Assembly: GCA_037951165.1 (NCBI GenBank)
Contig: JBBDHG010000030.1
Location: 1,929,001 to 1,993,000, forward strand
Direction of reading: 5' to 3'
Source: Lophius americanus
Lineage: Eukaryota > Chordata > Actinopteri > Lophiiformes > Lophiidae
DNA: 64,000 bases
Program-made: the position numbers and the translations under genes
The notes under the pieces: model-generated
Database searches by the model: none
What the model was told of the DNA's origin: nothing
What the model saw: the letters and a program-made list of their open reading frames with translations, nothing else
Shown: positions 53,945 through 64,000 of the stretch, in pieces
Layout of the letters: the number at the start of each line of letters is the position of its first letter
Position numbering within the stretch: the stretch's first letter is position 1

Positions 53945-54796
53945 TCAGTCTCGGTGCAGCGTCCCGGCCAGCCGGTCCCAGTGGGTGAAGTAAGGCGCGT
54001 AGTTGCAATTGGACTTGAGATGATGGAGGTCGTGGTGGCGCGCGCCGCCGTACAGTCCCAGCGGCACCAGGCGGTGCGTGGCCCACGGCAGGTCGTACCC
54101 ACAGTGGTCCTCCACCGACAGCCACACGTTGAGCAGGAAGAAGGTCATCTCGCTGAACGGATGGCAGCCCAGCAGGAACGGGTTGGCGGCGGCGAAGAAG
54201 CCCAGACCGATGGTCTCCCAGGTTCCGGAGTACTCCGTGGTCAGGGCGGAGGTGGAGGTGAAGGTGTGGTGCACCTGGAGGAGAAGAAGAGGGGTGAACA
54301 TGAAGAACCACGACTCCATTCGGCTTTCTTTTGGTTTGGTTTTCTAAGATGGGATGGGAGGTTGGGTTCGAACCTTGTGGAAGGTGCGGTAGAGCCAGGG
54401 CACCCTGTGGTGCAGCAGGTGCCAGATGAAGCTCTGGAAGTCGAAGAGCAGCAGGCAGACCAGGACCTGGGCCAGCAGGAGGGGCAGGGACGGGGCCTCC
54501 TCGGGCAGGTAGACGGGCCTCAGGTACCAGTGCATCACGGTGAGTGGGAAGATGAAGACCAGGTGGTTGTAGAGCGTCAGAGCCAGGCAGCCCAGAGACG
54601 AAGACCAGCTCATGGTGCTGAGAGGCTGCAGTTTGGACCTGCGGACCAGGGCCCACCTGGAGGACAGCGAGTCCAGCAGCAGGTAGGGCAGGCAGCAGGA
54701 CAGGTAGACGGAGAGGGAAAAGACGACGGGGAAGAAAGGGGAGCGCAGGAGGGAGGCGTACCCCAGGAGGAAGGTCCAAATCGGCTGCAGCACCAT
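53945..54796 (-). CDS. ch25h: Cholesterol 25-hydroxylase-like protein
   Basis: Two exons on the minus strand, 54796-54374 and 54274-53945, give 250 aa. The protein is a membrane-bound di-iron hydroxylase of the endoplasmic reticulum of the sterol desaturase superfamily; CH25H makes 25-hydroxycholesterol from cholesterol and is an interferon-induced antiviral gene in mammals. The three histidine boxes are intact: HLLHH (126-130), HKVHH (140-144) and HHDLHH (221-226). Hydrophobic segments lie at about 8-42, 74-92 and 105-124. VPWLYRTFHK, LLGCHPFSEMTF, WLSVEDHCGY, THRLVPLG and YAPYFTHWD match the family. A 99-bp intron (54373-54275, phase 0, donor GTTCGA, acceptor CCTCCAG) falls between Lys141 and Val142, inside the second box; without splicing the frame ends early. 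Human CH25H has no intron. Start: first ATG in frame, matching LQP.W of the family. Fish have several ch25h-like paralogs; which one this is cannot be said. Confidence 0.9.
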
Positions 54797-54840
54797 CCTG
54801 TCGTCAGTTCGGTTTGAGCTGATCCGCTTCTCACCAGCGC

Positions 54841-54876
54841 TTTTATTCCCGCTCGCGCCCCCCGCGGCCTTATATG
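54841..54876 (-). promoter_or_regulatory. ch25h: TATA-like boxes of ch25h
   Basis: On the minus strand CATATAAGG (54,876-54,868) and GAATAAAA (54,848-54,841) lie 72 and 45 bases before the ATG. The first is the better placed for a short 5' UTR. Confidence 0.45.
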
Positions 54877-55012
54877 TACTCCTGTTTCTGAAGATGATGA
54901 CGGATGATGAGGAAATGGGAAGGACGAACGTGTTCAGACAGTTGGAGGAATCCGCAGACGAACCCCGACCCACATGACGTCTCGTGACACCCGAGTTAAA
55001 ACGAAGGCTTTC

Positions 55013-55050
55013 GGGAATTTCATTGGATGGAAGAAATCTCGGAATTTCCG
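55013..55050 (-). promoter_or_regulatory. ch25h: Possible NF-kB-type sites upstream of ch25h
   Basis: GGGAATTTCA (55,013-55,022) and CGGAATTTCCG (55,040-55,050) each match the GGGRNWYYCC consensus except at one place. Several GAAA words follow on the minus strand (55,050-55,080). They lie 220-255 bases before the start codon. Mammalian CH25H is induced by inflammatory signals, which makes this plausible but not shown. Confidence 0.3.
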
Positions 55051-56187
55051 TTTTCACGATTTCAAGTCTTTCCGACTCAATTACTATCTAGACTGAATGT
55101 CTGTCTGTCCGGTAACCGTGACGGTTCTGAACGGATTCTGGCAGCAATTATAAGCCTTTAGATGTTTGTGGACCATCGGTAGATCATCGTCTGGATCCAG
55201 AACCTTCATGTTTTGTGTTTGTTCGTCCGCGGGAGAGAACGTAAGTGGGAGTGGCTGATCAACCGTTTCCCGCCACATGTCAGCTGGGATGGGCTCCAGC
55301 CCCCGCGACCCTGAGCAGCACAAGCGGTCAGCGGGATTAAAACTCCCGAACAAATTCTCAGGGGACACGGTACCAGGACGGATCTCGGACCAGAAAAGAC
55401 CCGGTTTTAGATCCATATTTTTGACATTTCATTTCGCAGGAACGATTCACGGATCCTGATGACATGAATTGGACCGATTCAGGCATCCACCAGGTTAAAG
55501 TGTGTTTTCACTGTGGGGACGTCTAAACCAGAACCAAACACAGACCTGTGAGCAGCACCGAAGTTTAGATGAATGATGGACAGTTCTGACTATTCTCTTG
55601 TGTAAGTCTAGAAGTACGTGACGTCATACGGTGTGCAGATCCAGATCTGTTCAAAGCCTCTGGTTGCTCAATTTGGTGGCTGCAATTTTTACTAAACTGA
55701 CATTAACTTAGGTTATTGGGTCAAACTAGCGTGTTGGTGCAGCATGAACGCGGGATAATGTTGGACCTCTGATATTTTTACTGTTAAATGAAACCAAAAT
55801 CATCAATCTATCAATGTCATGACTCATCCTCATCTTCATCATTTAAGTTTAACATATTCTCACAGCATTATGACTTTTTGTTGTCGGAAAATAAGTTTTC
55901 TCATAAGATTACAATGGTTTGTTCAGAAATGTTTACTTTTTACAACAGAAAACTTGGAATAATTTCAACCTAATAAATATTCATTGAGTTTTTTGCTCTT
56001 TTTTAAAACATTTTCCTCACGTATTAGAAAATTTTCTCCATAATTAGGCCTTTTTCTGCATAAAATTACAAATTTGGACATTAGATTACAACTTTAGTTC
56101 TCAAAAAAAGTGCAAAAACATTGGAAAAAAAAAAACACTGTCCCAACAAACATTTAAACAAACCAAATTTTCCAAATATGACACATT

Positions 56188-56193
56188 TTTATT
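56188..56193 (-). terminator. noc3l: Probable poly(A) signal of noc3l
   Basis: AATAAA on the minus strand, 110 bases beyond the stop codon. Confidence 0.7.
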
Positions 56194-56302
56194 GAACACA
56201 AGGTTAATCTTTCAGTACATGATGAAATATCAAAACTTATAAAGATCATTATTTCTGTACATAAGCTCACTCCCCCCCCCCTCCACACTGATAATCCAGT
56301 CG

Positions 56303-57790
56303 TTACTCTGAAGGCGACTCCGCTCCTCCTGCCATCAAAGTTTCTTCTGTGCTTTTATTTTTTAAGAAATCCAGTTCTGTCTCGTCTGCTGCGCTCAGGA
56401 CGCTCTCAGCCTGTCTCTGCAAGTCCACGTCCAGCAGCCTCGCCCCGATCACAAATCGATCCTGATCGTGAGAAATAATAAAAACTTCACTAACTGAAAG
56501 GAAACCGAACAAACGAATGAATGAGTGTTCGATGTTTGTACCTTCTTCTTGGTGGCGGGTGGAGCTACAGGGGGGTTGAAGGTCATGTCTTTGATACTGT
56601 AGATATTAAAAAGCTCCACTGGAGTCCTGGGCAGGAAGTCAAAAGAAAACGGTTATAGAGTTTATAAAACAGGTGGACTGAAACCTTTAAAGAGCTTAAA
56701 GGTGTTCGTTCGTACCTGCGGCTCAGATCCACGCCGAGCGCCGCTGATCCTTCACTGGGAGCTCCGTGACGCAGATGGACGGCCATCTTACGCACCACCG
56801 GGTGGTAATGTCTCTGTGACGCACAGTGAAAGCAGCAGGAGGTGAAGCATGGACAGCCCGATGACAAGTATATTTGATCAGCCATAACATTATAACCACC
56901 TGCCTAATATTACGGGGGTTCCTCTTTTGCTACTAAAACCTCTCTGATCTGTCGACGGACTCCGGCAGACCTCTGAAGGTTTGCTGTGGCATCTGCTACA
57001 AAGACCTTAGCAGCAGATTCTACAAGTCCTGGAAGCTGTGAGGTGGGGCCTCTATGGGTCTGAATCTTTCCTCCAGAAAATCCCAGAGATACAGGATTGG
57101 AGTTACATCTTGGGAATCTGGAGGCCAAGATGACACACCCGGAACTGGTTGTTATGTTTCTCAAACATTTCTGCAGCGTGTAAGCGATGGCGCACATACG
57201 TGGTCGTCCACGTGACATTTAAAATAAAAACTGATCCCTCAGACCTTCGTCCATTGGTCAGTGGTCCAGTTCCAATGCGAACAGGTCTATTGTAGTAGCA
57301 TCCAGCAGAGGTCAGAGGTCACTCTGAGAGCGAGAAAACCCAACAAGTAGTCCAGTAGTCTAGCCATGACTATCCAGCCCTTGTCGAAGTTTCTCAGATC
57401 CTGATGCTTCTTCATTTTTTCCTGTTTCCAACATCAACTTCAGAGAAAAACGTTCACTTGCTGCCAGACATCCTCGCCCACCGACAGGTGACCAGAAAAA
57501 TCAATGTTTTTCTGACTTCATCTGTCAGGGGTTATAATGTTATGGCTGATCTGTATAAGGTGATCATTTACATTCATGCCTCAAAATGGTGATGAAAGAT
57601 TCAACTGTTATAAAACCTATGGAGAAAATGAAACAAGTAGCAGCGGTACCTGTAGGGTGTGCAGCTCCCACAATGCTGTGTTCTGGGCGTTGCAGTGTTC
57701 TGGTTCCTCTAGTTCTGGCAGGTAGAGGCCGCTTCCCTGGACCTCGTTATCCAACAGGAAGTCGCACTTAGGGAAGGCCTGTCACACAAA

Positions 57791-57824
<34 letters not shown>

Positions 57825-59500
57825 GTGACCCAGGTCATCAGTCACTGTCCATAAAGATGCCTTAACCCCGGTCTTCCTGGCTCCCTCAACTTCCTCTACT
57901 GTCACTGTTGTCAAACGCTCGACTCTCTGCTGCCATCTTCTGGACGTATCCAGAGGATGATAAAAGAGGCGGGCATTGAGTGACGCTCTGTTTAAATGAT
58001 GTACTTTCACACGCAGGCAGACAAGCCTCTAAAGGTTGTTTGGTCTGCGTCTGAATGTATTTGAACGTAGATTCTTAAACCATCCCTCTGCCCTCTGTAC
58101 ATCCATCTGACGATTTCATATCATGGACTGAATTAAAACTCACGTGCATAACAGCTCTTTCTGCAGCGAGGAGCCCCACGCTGGCGTTGGGCAGCACATG
58201 CAGACTGAGCGTGCTCAGTCTTTTGATGAACGCCATCGCCCTCTGCAGGGTCACCTGCTTCTTGCGGCGAGTCAGCATGCTGTCCAGACACTGCAGGACG
58301 AGGTTGATGTCATCATTGGGGGCACCTGAGACAAACAGGAGCATTTGGTGATGTTTCATTTTGTGGTAGTTTAGCGTTTGAATGAAATAATGTTATAAAG
58401 TTTGTGCTGATTCTAGGGATGCTAGTTTGGAAGCGAAACATACATAATCTTATGGCTCAAGGCTATAAAAAAAATAAATAATGAAATATAATACAGCGGT
58501 ACCTCCGTTTACCAGCTTGATTCGTTCCGAGACATTGCTCAGAAACCAAAAAAACTCCTAAACCGAAAAGAATTTCCCCATTCAAATCAATGGAAATCCC
58601 ATTAGTTCCTTCCATGTCCCAAAAATATTCATATAAAAATCATTTTCATGTTATTTTATACAAAGTCAAAGTAATTTTACTAATAAATAGCAATGATAAA
58701 TGATATAACATCCGGCAGATTCTGGCTCTCTTAACTTTGTCTCACTCGATTCCTTCCAGGCGTTATCGGACACGAACGCGCGGCTGCTATTCTGACGCTA
58801 ACTGAGAGCGAGCGCGAGGGAGGCTGACCTGACATCCGTTTGTTCTTCGCTCTAGTCTAGGGGCGAACAAAGGAAACCCACCCTCACGTCTTCCACTTTC
58901 TCACGAGATACAGCTACTCAGTGATAAGTGAAACTAAATCACCGCTCGTAAAGCAAGGCACATTTTTTGAGGAATCTTTGCTCGTAAATCAAAATACTCT
59001 TAAAGTGACGCGCTGGTAAACCGAGGTTATACTGTAAATATAAAAAATACACTTTGAAACTGTTTTATTAAAACATAAAATAACAAATAAATAGCAAAAA
59101 GTAAAAACAAATATGGCTAAAAATGTAAAATATCAATAAAATAAAATAACAACAAGTAAGTGATTATACAATAATTAAAAAGAATCATACAGTTTTAAAA
59201 TAAGAATGAATAATATGTATAAATAATAATTAAATATTTTATATTTAACAATTAAAAATTGGAAATTTGAAAATAACTAATAATAAAGACTAGAAACAAA
59301 GACGGGAGCAAATGTAAATTCTAAATAAGAAAATGTGGCAAAAGAAAAACGTGACGAAGAGGAGTGAGGCGGCGGTTCTGACCTGCATGGAGCCTCAGCA
59401 GCATTTTGTAGAGCTGAGAGTAAAAGTTGAGCGGGTCGATGTTCAGAACATCACCTGAACACAAAACATGAAAATCGTCAGTTCGAAGCTCAATCCAGAA

Positions 59501-59537
<37 letters not shown>

Positions 59538-59810
59538 CCTACACACACACACCATGTCCTGAAAGGATGGTGAAGACGGTCTGGATGCAGTGGAGGTTCT
59601 CCCGGTTGCTCAGATCCTGCAGAGGTCAAATCGATACGATCAATTACAATCATCAGCAGCTTCTTAAGGGGGCGGGGTTGAGAGGAATACTCACTTCTGA
59701 CTGGATGAGGTCTTGCAGCACATTGAGAAGGTCATCAAAAAACTCTAAGTTGATCAGATGAGCAAAACTGGAAGGAAGTGACATCGCAGTCAGTGTTATA
59801 GTACTGCTAA

Positions 59811-59874
<64 letters not shown>

Positions 59875-62800
59875 ATACTTGGCTAGTCCCTCCAGTACAG
59901 CAGGAAGCAGGGTTGATTTCTGAGCTTTCTTTAAGATTCTGAAGTAGATGAGGAAAACCATGTTGAGAGTTTCTGTGTGCTGAGAAGGAGGAAGAGGAGT
60001 TTAGATTCTCGTCTACTTAAATAAAAAACTTTGGTCGTTGGCATTGACTCACCAGTTTCATCTTCTTTTCTTTGCTGTCTGTGGCTTCAGCCTCCAGCAG
60101 CTCCTTCTCCAACTTCTCCTCCGCTTTCTTCCACTGTACACACACACACACAGCAGATTATCTGGAGTGATTCTGGTTCTGGTGCGGTCCATACACAGTG
60201 ACTCTGGAGTGACTCTGCAGTGGACATTGTGCAGTTACCTTCCTCTGCATCCTCGAGAGGTTCTTCTTCTTCTCCTTGTAGTTCATGAACTTCTTCTTCG
60301 GTGCTGTGTCGTTTATGTCCTTCTTCATGTGGACCTCCTTTATCCTCAGACTCAGCAGGGTCCTCAGCAACTGAGGAGGCGGGGTTACATCACACAGGGG
60401 AGGGTTTAGGTGAAGTCTGACATAACAGCCGGACAATGACAACTTTGTGTTTGTTGTTTGGATGCGTTTGATTTGGTACCTCAGGCTTGACGTTGTAGCT
60501 GAGGGTCTTGACGAGGCCCGAGATGACTCGCACCGTTGCGAACGAAGCATCGCCAAATTTGTCCTGCTGGAAGAGCTTCCTGAATGCATCGCAGCACATG
60601 GCTGACACCTGGAACACACACAGGTCAACGTTAGCAACAAGGCACTGGTCTACCTGAGCGACCCCAGACATTGGTCTTTCTGACCAATGAGACACTGGTT
60701 TACCGGATCAATGAGACACTGTTTAACCTGACCAATGAGACACTGGTTAACCTGACCAATGAGACACTGTTTAACCTGATAAATGAGACACTGGTTAACC
60801 TGAGCAATGAGACACTGTTTAACCTGATAAATGAGACACTGGTTAACCTGAGCAATGAGACACTGGTTAACCTGATAAATGAGGCACTGGTTAACCTAAT
60901 AATTGAGACACTGGTTAACCGGACCAATGAGACACTGTTTAACCCGATAAATGAGACACTGTTTAACCTGATAAATGAGACACTGGTTAACCTGAGCAAT
61001 GAGACACTGTTTAACCTGACCAATGAGACACTGGTTAACCTGATAATTGAGACACTGGTTAACCTGACCAATGAGACACTGGTTAACCTGAGCAATCAGA
61101 CACTGTTTAACCTGACCAATGAGACACTGGTTAACCTGACCAATGAGACACTGTTTAACCTGACCAATGAGACACTGGTTAACCTGATAATTGAGACACT
61201 AGTTAACCTGACCAATGAGACACTGGTTAACCTGATAAATCAAACACTGGTTAACCTGAGCAATGAAACACTGTTTAACCTGACCAATGAGACACCGGTC
61301 TACCTGAGCAATGAGACACTGGTTAACCTGATAATTGAGACACTGGTTAACCTGACCAATGAGACACTGGTTAACCTTATCAACAAGTCATCGATCTTCG
61401 TTTCTCACCGTCTTGGTGGGGTTGTTCATCAGTGGGACAAGGACGACAACGATGTTGTTGTGGAAGTTGAAGTGGGGCAGGGCGAGCAGCAATTCACACA
61501 TGCAACGAATGGCGACTTCAGCAAGGCCGCAGTAGGACTCAAAGCTCACTGCCTGACTGCGCTTCTTCTTCTGCTGCTTCCAGTCTGATGGCAGGAGGTA
61601 AACACAGTGTTAGGAGTTTTAAGCTCCTCCGTTTGCTGGGTCTTCTTGCAGAGGCTGCGTACCTTTGATGGTCTGCTCCAGGTCCTCCAGGAAGAACTTG
61701 TACTGACTCACCAGACCTTCTTCAAACTCTCTGATCCGCTGCGTCTCCTTCTTCACCTGTAGGAAAAGATCATCAGAAACTAAAAGCGCCATCTGGACCA
61801 CGTGTGCTTCAGCCGATTACTCAGTTCAACATCTCCAGTTACCTTTGTGGCCTTCTCTTCAGGGGTCAGAGGTCGTATCCTGTAGGCGGGTGTGATGTCT
61901 TTAAAGATCCCCATCAGAGAGACCATGACCAGTTTCCTGACCGTCACAGCCACGCAGGGGTCAGACTCCATCAGCATGCCACGCAGCTCCTTCAGGCGCT
62001 TTATCTGACCACACAAAACCGCCCCGTTAACCACACCACTAAAATGAGCGATCAATGGGTTTCTGGTTCAGATCCCGGTCTTACATTGCTGTAGGGGTCT
62101 GAGACGATGGCGGAGCCGTGGCTGGCGATACAAAGCTTCTTTTCGTTGATCCTTCGACATCTGAGCTGCTCTCTCTGCGCTGGTGTCAGCGCCATGAGGT
62201 TCTCCAGCTCCCCCTCTGGACAGGAGAATGTATGACACCAAACTCAAACCCTGACAATATTAGAACTTACACGATTCAGTTTTACTGATGCTACACCTTT
62301 AAGGCAGAACATCAGGGTTAAAGGTTACACCTACCATTTTCTGACTCTTCTGGCTCTTGAGCGGCTTCTTCTTCATCGTTTTCCTCTTCCTCTGGCTGCT
62401 TCTTAACCACTAAAAACACACAAAGCTTTAATCTAACCGCTATAGTGATCCATCAGGGGATCCATCAGTTTTTCTATCCATCAGTACCTCTCTCTAAGCT
62501 CTGGGGAATCAGGCCTTTTTTGTCTTTGATCGGTAGCAGGTGGATCACCTCCTTCTCTTCCGTCCTTATCATCTTCCTCGGAACCTTTTCATAAGACGGA
62601 ACTCCCTCCGAGCTCCGCTTCTTCCCGCCGTGCACCGGCCCGCTGGGACGCACCACAGTACGAAGCAAACAGTCACATCTCTAACTTACTGTCACTTGTG
62701 TCAAACAACTGATGTGTTCAGGTGAGTGCGTGGCCGTTACCAGGACGACAGGTCTCTGGTGATGAAGGAGGCTTGTCTAGCCATGGCGGTCATCTGCTGC

Positions 62801-63179
62801 AGGTTGTCTTCCTCCATCATGTCTGTCGGCAGACTCTCCAGAAACTCTTCATCCTCATGCTCTTCCTCTGCAGGACATGACAAATAGGTGAGCAGTGCAT
62901 CATGGGAGACCAAGTCCACAGCAGACACTAAAAGGCTTTTACCAGTCGAGAAGAGGCACATAATACTCTCTCACCGGGTCTCTTCCTGTACGTCTCCAGT
63001 GGGCGGGGCGTATTGATGGCGGCCTCCTTCAACGCCTGTCTCAGCTTCTTGTGCTCTTTTCGCTGCTTCTTTGCGACATTCTGCTGCTTGTTCTGACGGT
63101 TCTTCAGTTTGTTGTCCAACTTCAAACCACTTGTCTTCAACAGGCGGCGAAACGTCGGATGGCGCTTCTTGGACCGAGG
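56303..63179 (-). CDS. noc3l: Nucleolar complex protein 3 homolog (first exon outside or unseen)
   Basis: Twenty coding exons: 63179-62975, 62867-62741, 62642-62488, 62409-62335, 62215-62085, 62004-61843, 61756-61663, 61584-61409, 60608-60480, 60370-60239, 60133-60053, 59979-59879, 59767-59695, 59616-59553, 59454-59383, 58325-58144, 57778-57650, 56813-56716, 56626-56542, 56461-56303. Phases all fit: 2,430 nt, 809 aa plus stop (human about 800). Noc3 works in pre-60S ribosome assembly and export with Noc2, and in DNA replication licensing in yeast. The first visible part PRSKKRHPTFRRLLKTSG is the basic nucleolar start; an acidic stretch follows (EEEHEDEEFLESLPTDMMEE), then LLPIKDKKGLIPQS, DPCVAVTVRKLVMVSLM with IFKDITPAYRIRPLTPEEK, LPHFNFHNNIVVVLVPLMNN, FAHLINLEFFDDLL, GDVLNIDPLNFYSQLYK, SLHVLPNASVGLLA and LYLPELEEPEHCNAQNTALW. 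The first exon (probably only the codons of Met and one or two residues) is not seen before 64,000. Introns hold a minisatellite, a MITE and a Tc1/mariner copy. Confidence 0.95.
56869..57557 (-). mobile_element. Tc1/mariner-family element with terminal inverted repeats (copy C)
   Basis: Left end GATCAGCCATAACATTATAA and right end TTATAATGTTATGGCTGATC are perfect inverted repeats. The interior shares GAGGTGGGGCCTC, TTTGCTGTGGCATCT and the HLWD-region text with copies A and B but is about 0.7 kb, internally deleted. It lies in noc3l intron 18, same strand. Confidence 0.8.
57793..57822. repeat. (CA)n microsatellite in noc3l intron 17
   Basis: About 15 CA units, close to the acceptor of the exon that starts at 57,778. 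Confidence 0.95.
58492..59036. mobile_element. MITE with TACAG-GGTTTAC-type ends in noc3l intron 16
   Basis: Left end TACAGCGGTACCTCCGTTTA and, read in reverse, right end TACAGTATAACCTCGGTTTA are inverted repeats of about 24 bp. The interior contains ATTTCCCCATTCAAATCAATG and AATGGAAATCCCATTAGTTC, typical of a fish MITE with 'CCTCGGTTTACGAA' ends. No coding capacity. Confidence 0.7.
59500..59551. repeat. Interrupted (CA)n next to a noc3l donor
   Basis: CACACACA runs with GC and GTCCT interruptions begin two bases beyond the exon 59616-59553. Confidence 0.9.
59813..59873. repeat. (TG)n microsatellite in noc3l intron 13
   Basis: About 30 TG units, ending a few bases before the exon 59979-59879 donor. 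Confidence 0.97.
60686..61385. repeat. 24-bp minisatellite, about 29 copies, in noc3l intron 9
   Basis: The unit AATGAGACACTGGTTAACCT plus GACC repeats with a few alternatives (CTGTTT for CTGGTT, ATAA or AGC for ACC). As 24 is a multiple of 3 it gives a 305-codon plus-strand frame of NETLVNLT repeats and an antisense frame of RLTSVSLV, both artefacts. Confidence 0.95.
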
Positions 63180-64000
63180 CTGGAGAAAGAGAATAAGACG
63201 TAGAGAAGAGAAAGTAAGAAGTAGACGACAAATAAAAATAAAAAAATACTCCAAAACATTTCAGCTCTTATTTTGAAAGACATAGAAAACAAGAAATTAG
63301 ATATTTTATACTATATTTTCAAAACTACTCAGAGTATATCTTCAAATAAGAAATACACCAAGAAACACTTGAAACCCAACCACAAATGGGTCAGAAATCC
63401 GTGTTCTACCAGTGCCGGTCCCAAGCCCAGATACATGGGGATTATTGCATAAGGAAGGGCATTCGGCGTAAAACATACGCAAGATCAAAAAATGCAAAAA
63501 CACAAACTGATTTCCAAACAGGCCACATTTGGGCTCAGGTTGACAAATACTGTCACTGGTACTGTTAGCCAGCAGTAACTATGGATGAAAAAAGACGACC
63601 CGCTGTGGCCATCGCCAAAGGGAGCAGCCGAAAGTCAAAGAAGAAAAAGACACCCAGAAACACTTGAGCCATTAAAAAACAAACTAGGCCTACCTACCCT
63701 GTCCACCCCGACAGAGAGAGTATATCCTCCAAACCCTCTGTAGAAGCAACCTCTCCCCAAATCTAGTTTTTATTGTCTATTAGGGACTTTAACATGAGAT
63801 TATTGCAAAATCACACAGTAACAGTACTTCATGGTGTTTACTCACAGTTACGTTTCCATTAAAGTCCTGACAATTATTGATTTAGAGAATTTATTATTGA
63901 CCAGATTTATTTAGTTATTATTCATTTATTTATTATTATTTACTGTGTAATATTATCTATCCTCTATGTCGTTCACCGGAAGGGTTATTTTAAGTAAAAT
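63180..64000. other. First intron of noc3l, and right edge
   Basis: AT-rich DNA with an RTE-like tail at 63,385-63,655. A start exon of noc3l is not recognised. CTTCCGG, an ETS-type word common in housekeeping promoters, occurs on the minus strand at 63,974-63,980, so the promoter may be near the edge. Confidence 0.4.
63385..63655 (+). mobile_element. RTE-like LINE/SINE 3' end
   Basis: CCGGTCCCAAGCCCAGATAC, GGAAGGGCATTCGGCGTAAA and GACCCGCTGTGGCC, then GGGAGCAGCCGAAAG and a run of AAGAAG, in that order, are the 3' end of a widespread fish retroelement. Confidence 0.7.

Larger units (their letters stand above)
54797..56302. other. Region upstream of ch25h, downstream of noc3l
   Basis: It holds the ch25h promoter on the left and the noc3l 3' UTR on the right. 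Between 55.1 and 56.1 kb I recognise nothing; the stretch 55.8-56.2 kb is AT-rich. Confidence 0.5.

Noticed and set aside
54361..54380. GGGTTCGAACC as a tRNA B box
   Set aside because: The word resembles a T-loop but there is no A box or acceptor stem nearby, and it is the ch25h intron donor region.
53936..54817. Plus-strand 293-codon frame opposite ch25h
   Set aside because: Shadow of a GC-rich coding sequence; the minus strand carries the histidine boxes and family motifs.

Overview
The window is nuclear DNA of a ray-finned (teleost) fish. The genes are split by GT-AG introns. The best-matching proteins are vertebrate. Introns and intergenic DNA are full of fish-type microsatellites, minisatellites, LINE remnants, Tc1/mariner remnants and MITEs. 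I see no bacterial-style operon, CRISPR array, tRNA or rRNA. The species cannot be named from sequence alone.

Layout: (1) 1-926, minus: 5' part of an unrecognised protein gene with a TATA-like box and a 22-bp-arm inverted repeat upstream. (2) 6,129-9,895, minus: ankrd22, six coding exons, 191 aa. (3) 15,692-21,797, plus: stambpl1 (AMSH-LP), eleven coding exons, 439 aa, intact JAMM metalloprotease motif. (4) 24,327-29,342, minus: smooth-muscle alpha-actin acta2, eight coding exons, 377 aa, with three introns swollen by different minisatellites; a candidate upstream promoter and non-coding first exon lie near 33.4-33.7 kb. (5) 29.4-51.7 kb: about 22 kb without a recognisable gene, filled with repeats. 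(6) 51,765-53,191, plus: an mfap4-like secreted fibrinogen-domain protein, 244 aa. (7) 53,945-54,796, minus: a cholesterol 25-hydroxylase (ch25h-like), 250 aa, split by one 99-bp intron inside its second histidine box. (8) 56,303-63,179, minus: noc3l, 20 coding exons, 809 codons plus stop; only the first exon with the start codon is missing.

Gene order and orientation (ankrd22 -, stambpl1 +, acta2 -, ch25h -) match the human 10q23 block ANKRD22-STAMBPL1-ACTA2-FAS-CH25H. FAS is not seen between acta2 and ch25h; an mfap4-like gene lies there instead. noc3l is also a 10q23 gene in human but is not next to CH25H there. The genes do not form one pathway: they cover a membrane ankyrin protein, K63 deubiquitination on endosomes, contractile filaments, an extracellular lectin-like protein, an oxysterol enzyme and ribosome biogenesis. 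They share a locus by ancestral synteny.

I found no convincing new biological system. The points most worth a second look are the FAS gap, the intron in ch25h, two substitutions in a very conserved actin segment, the intron minisatellites of acta2, the hairpin upstream of the unknown gene, and the putative acta2 promoter with MCAT, CCAAT and CArG-like sites. All exon borders were read by eye from splice consensus, reading phase and remembered family sequence; no alignment was run.
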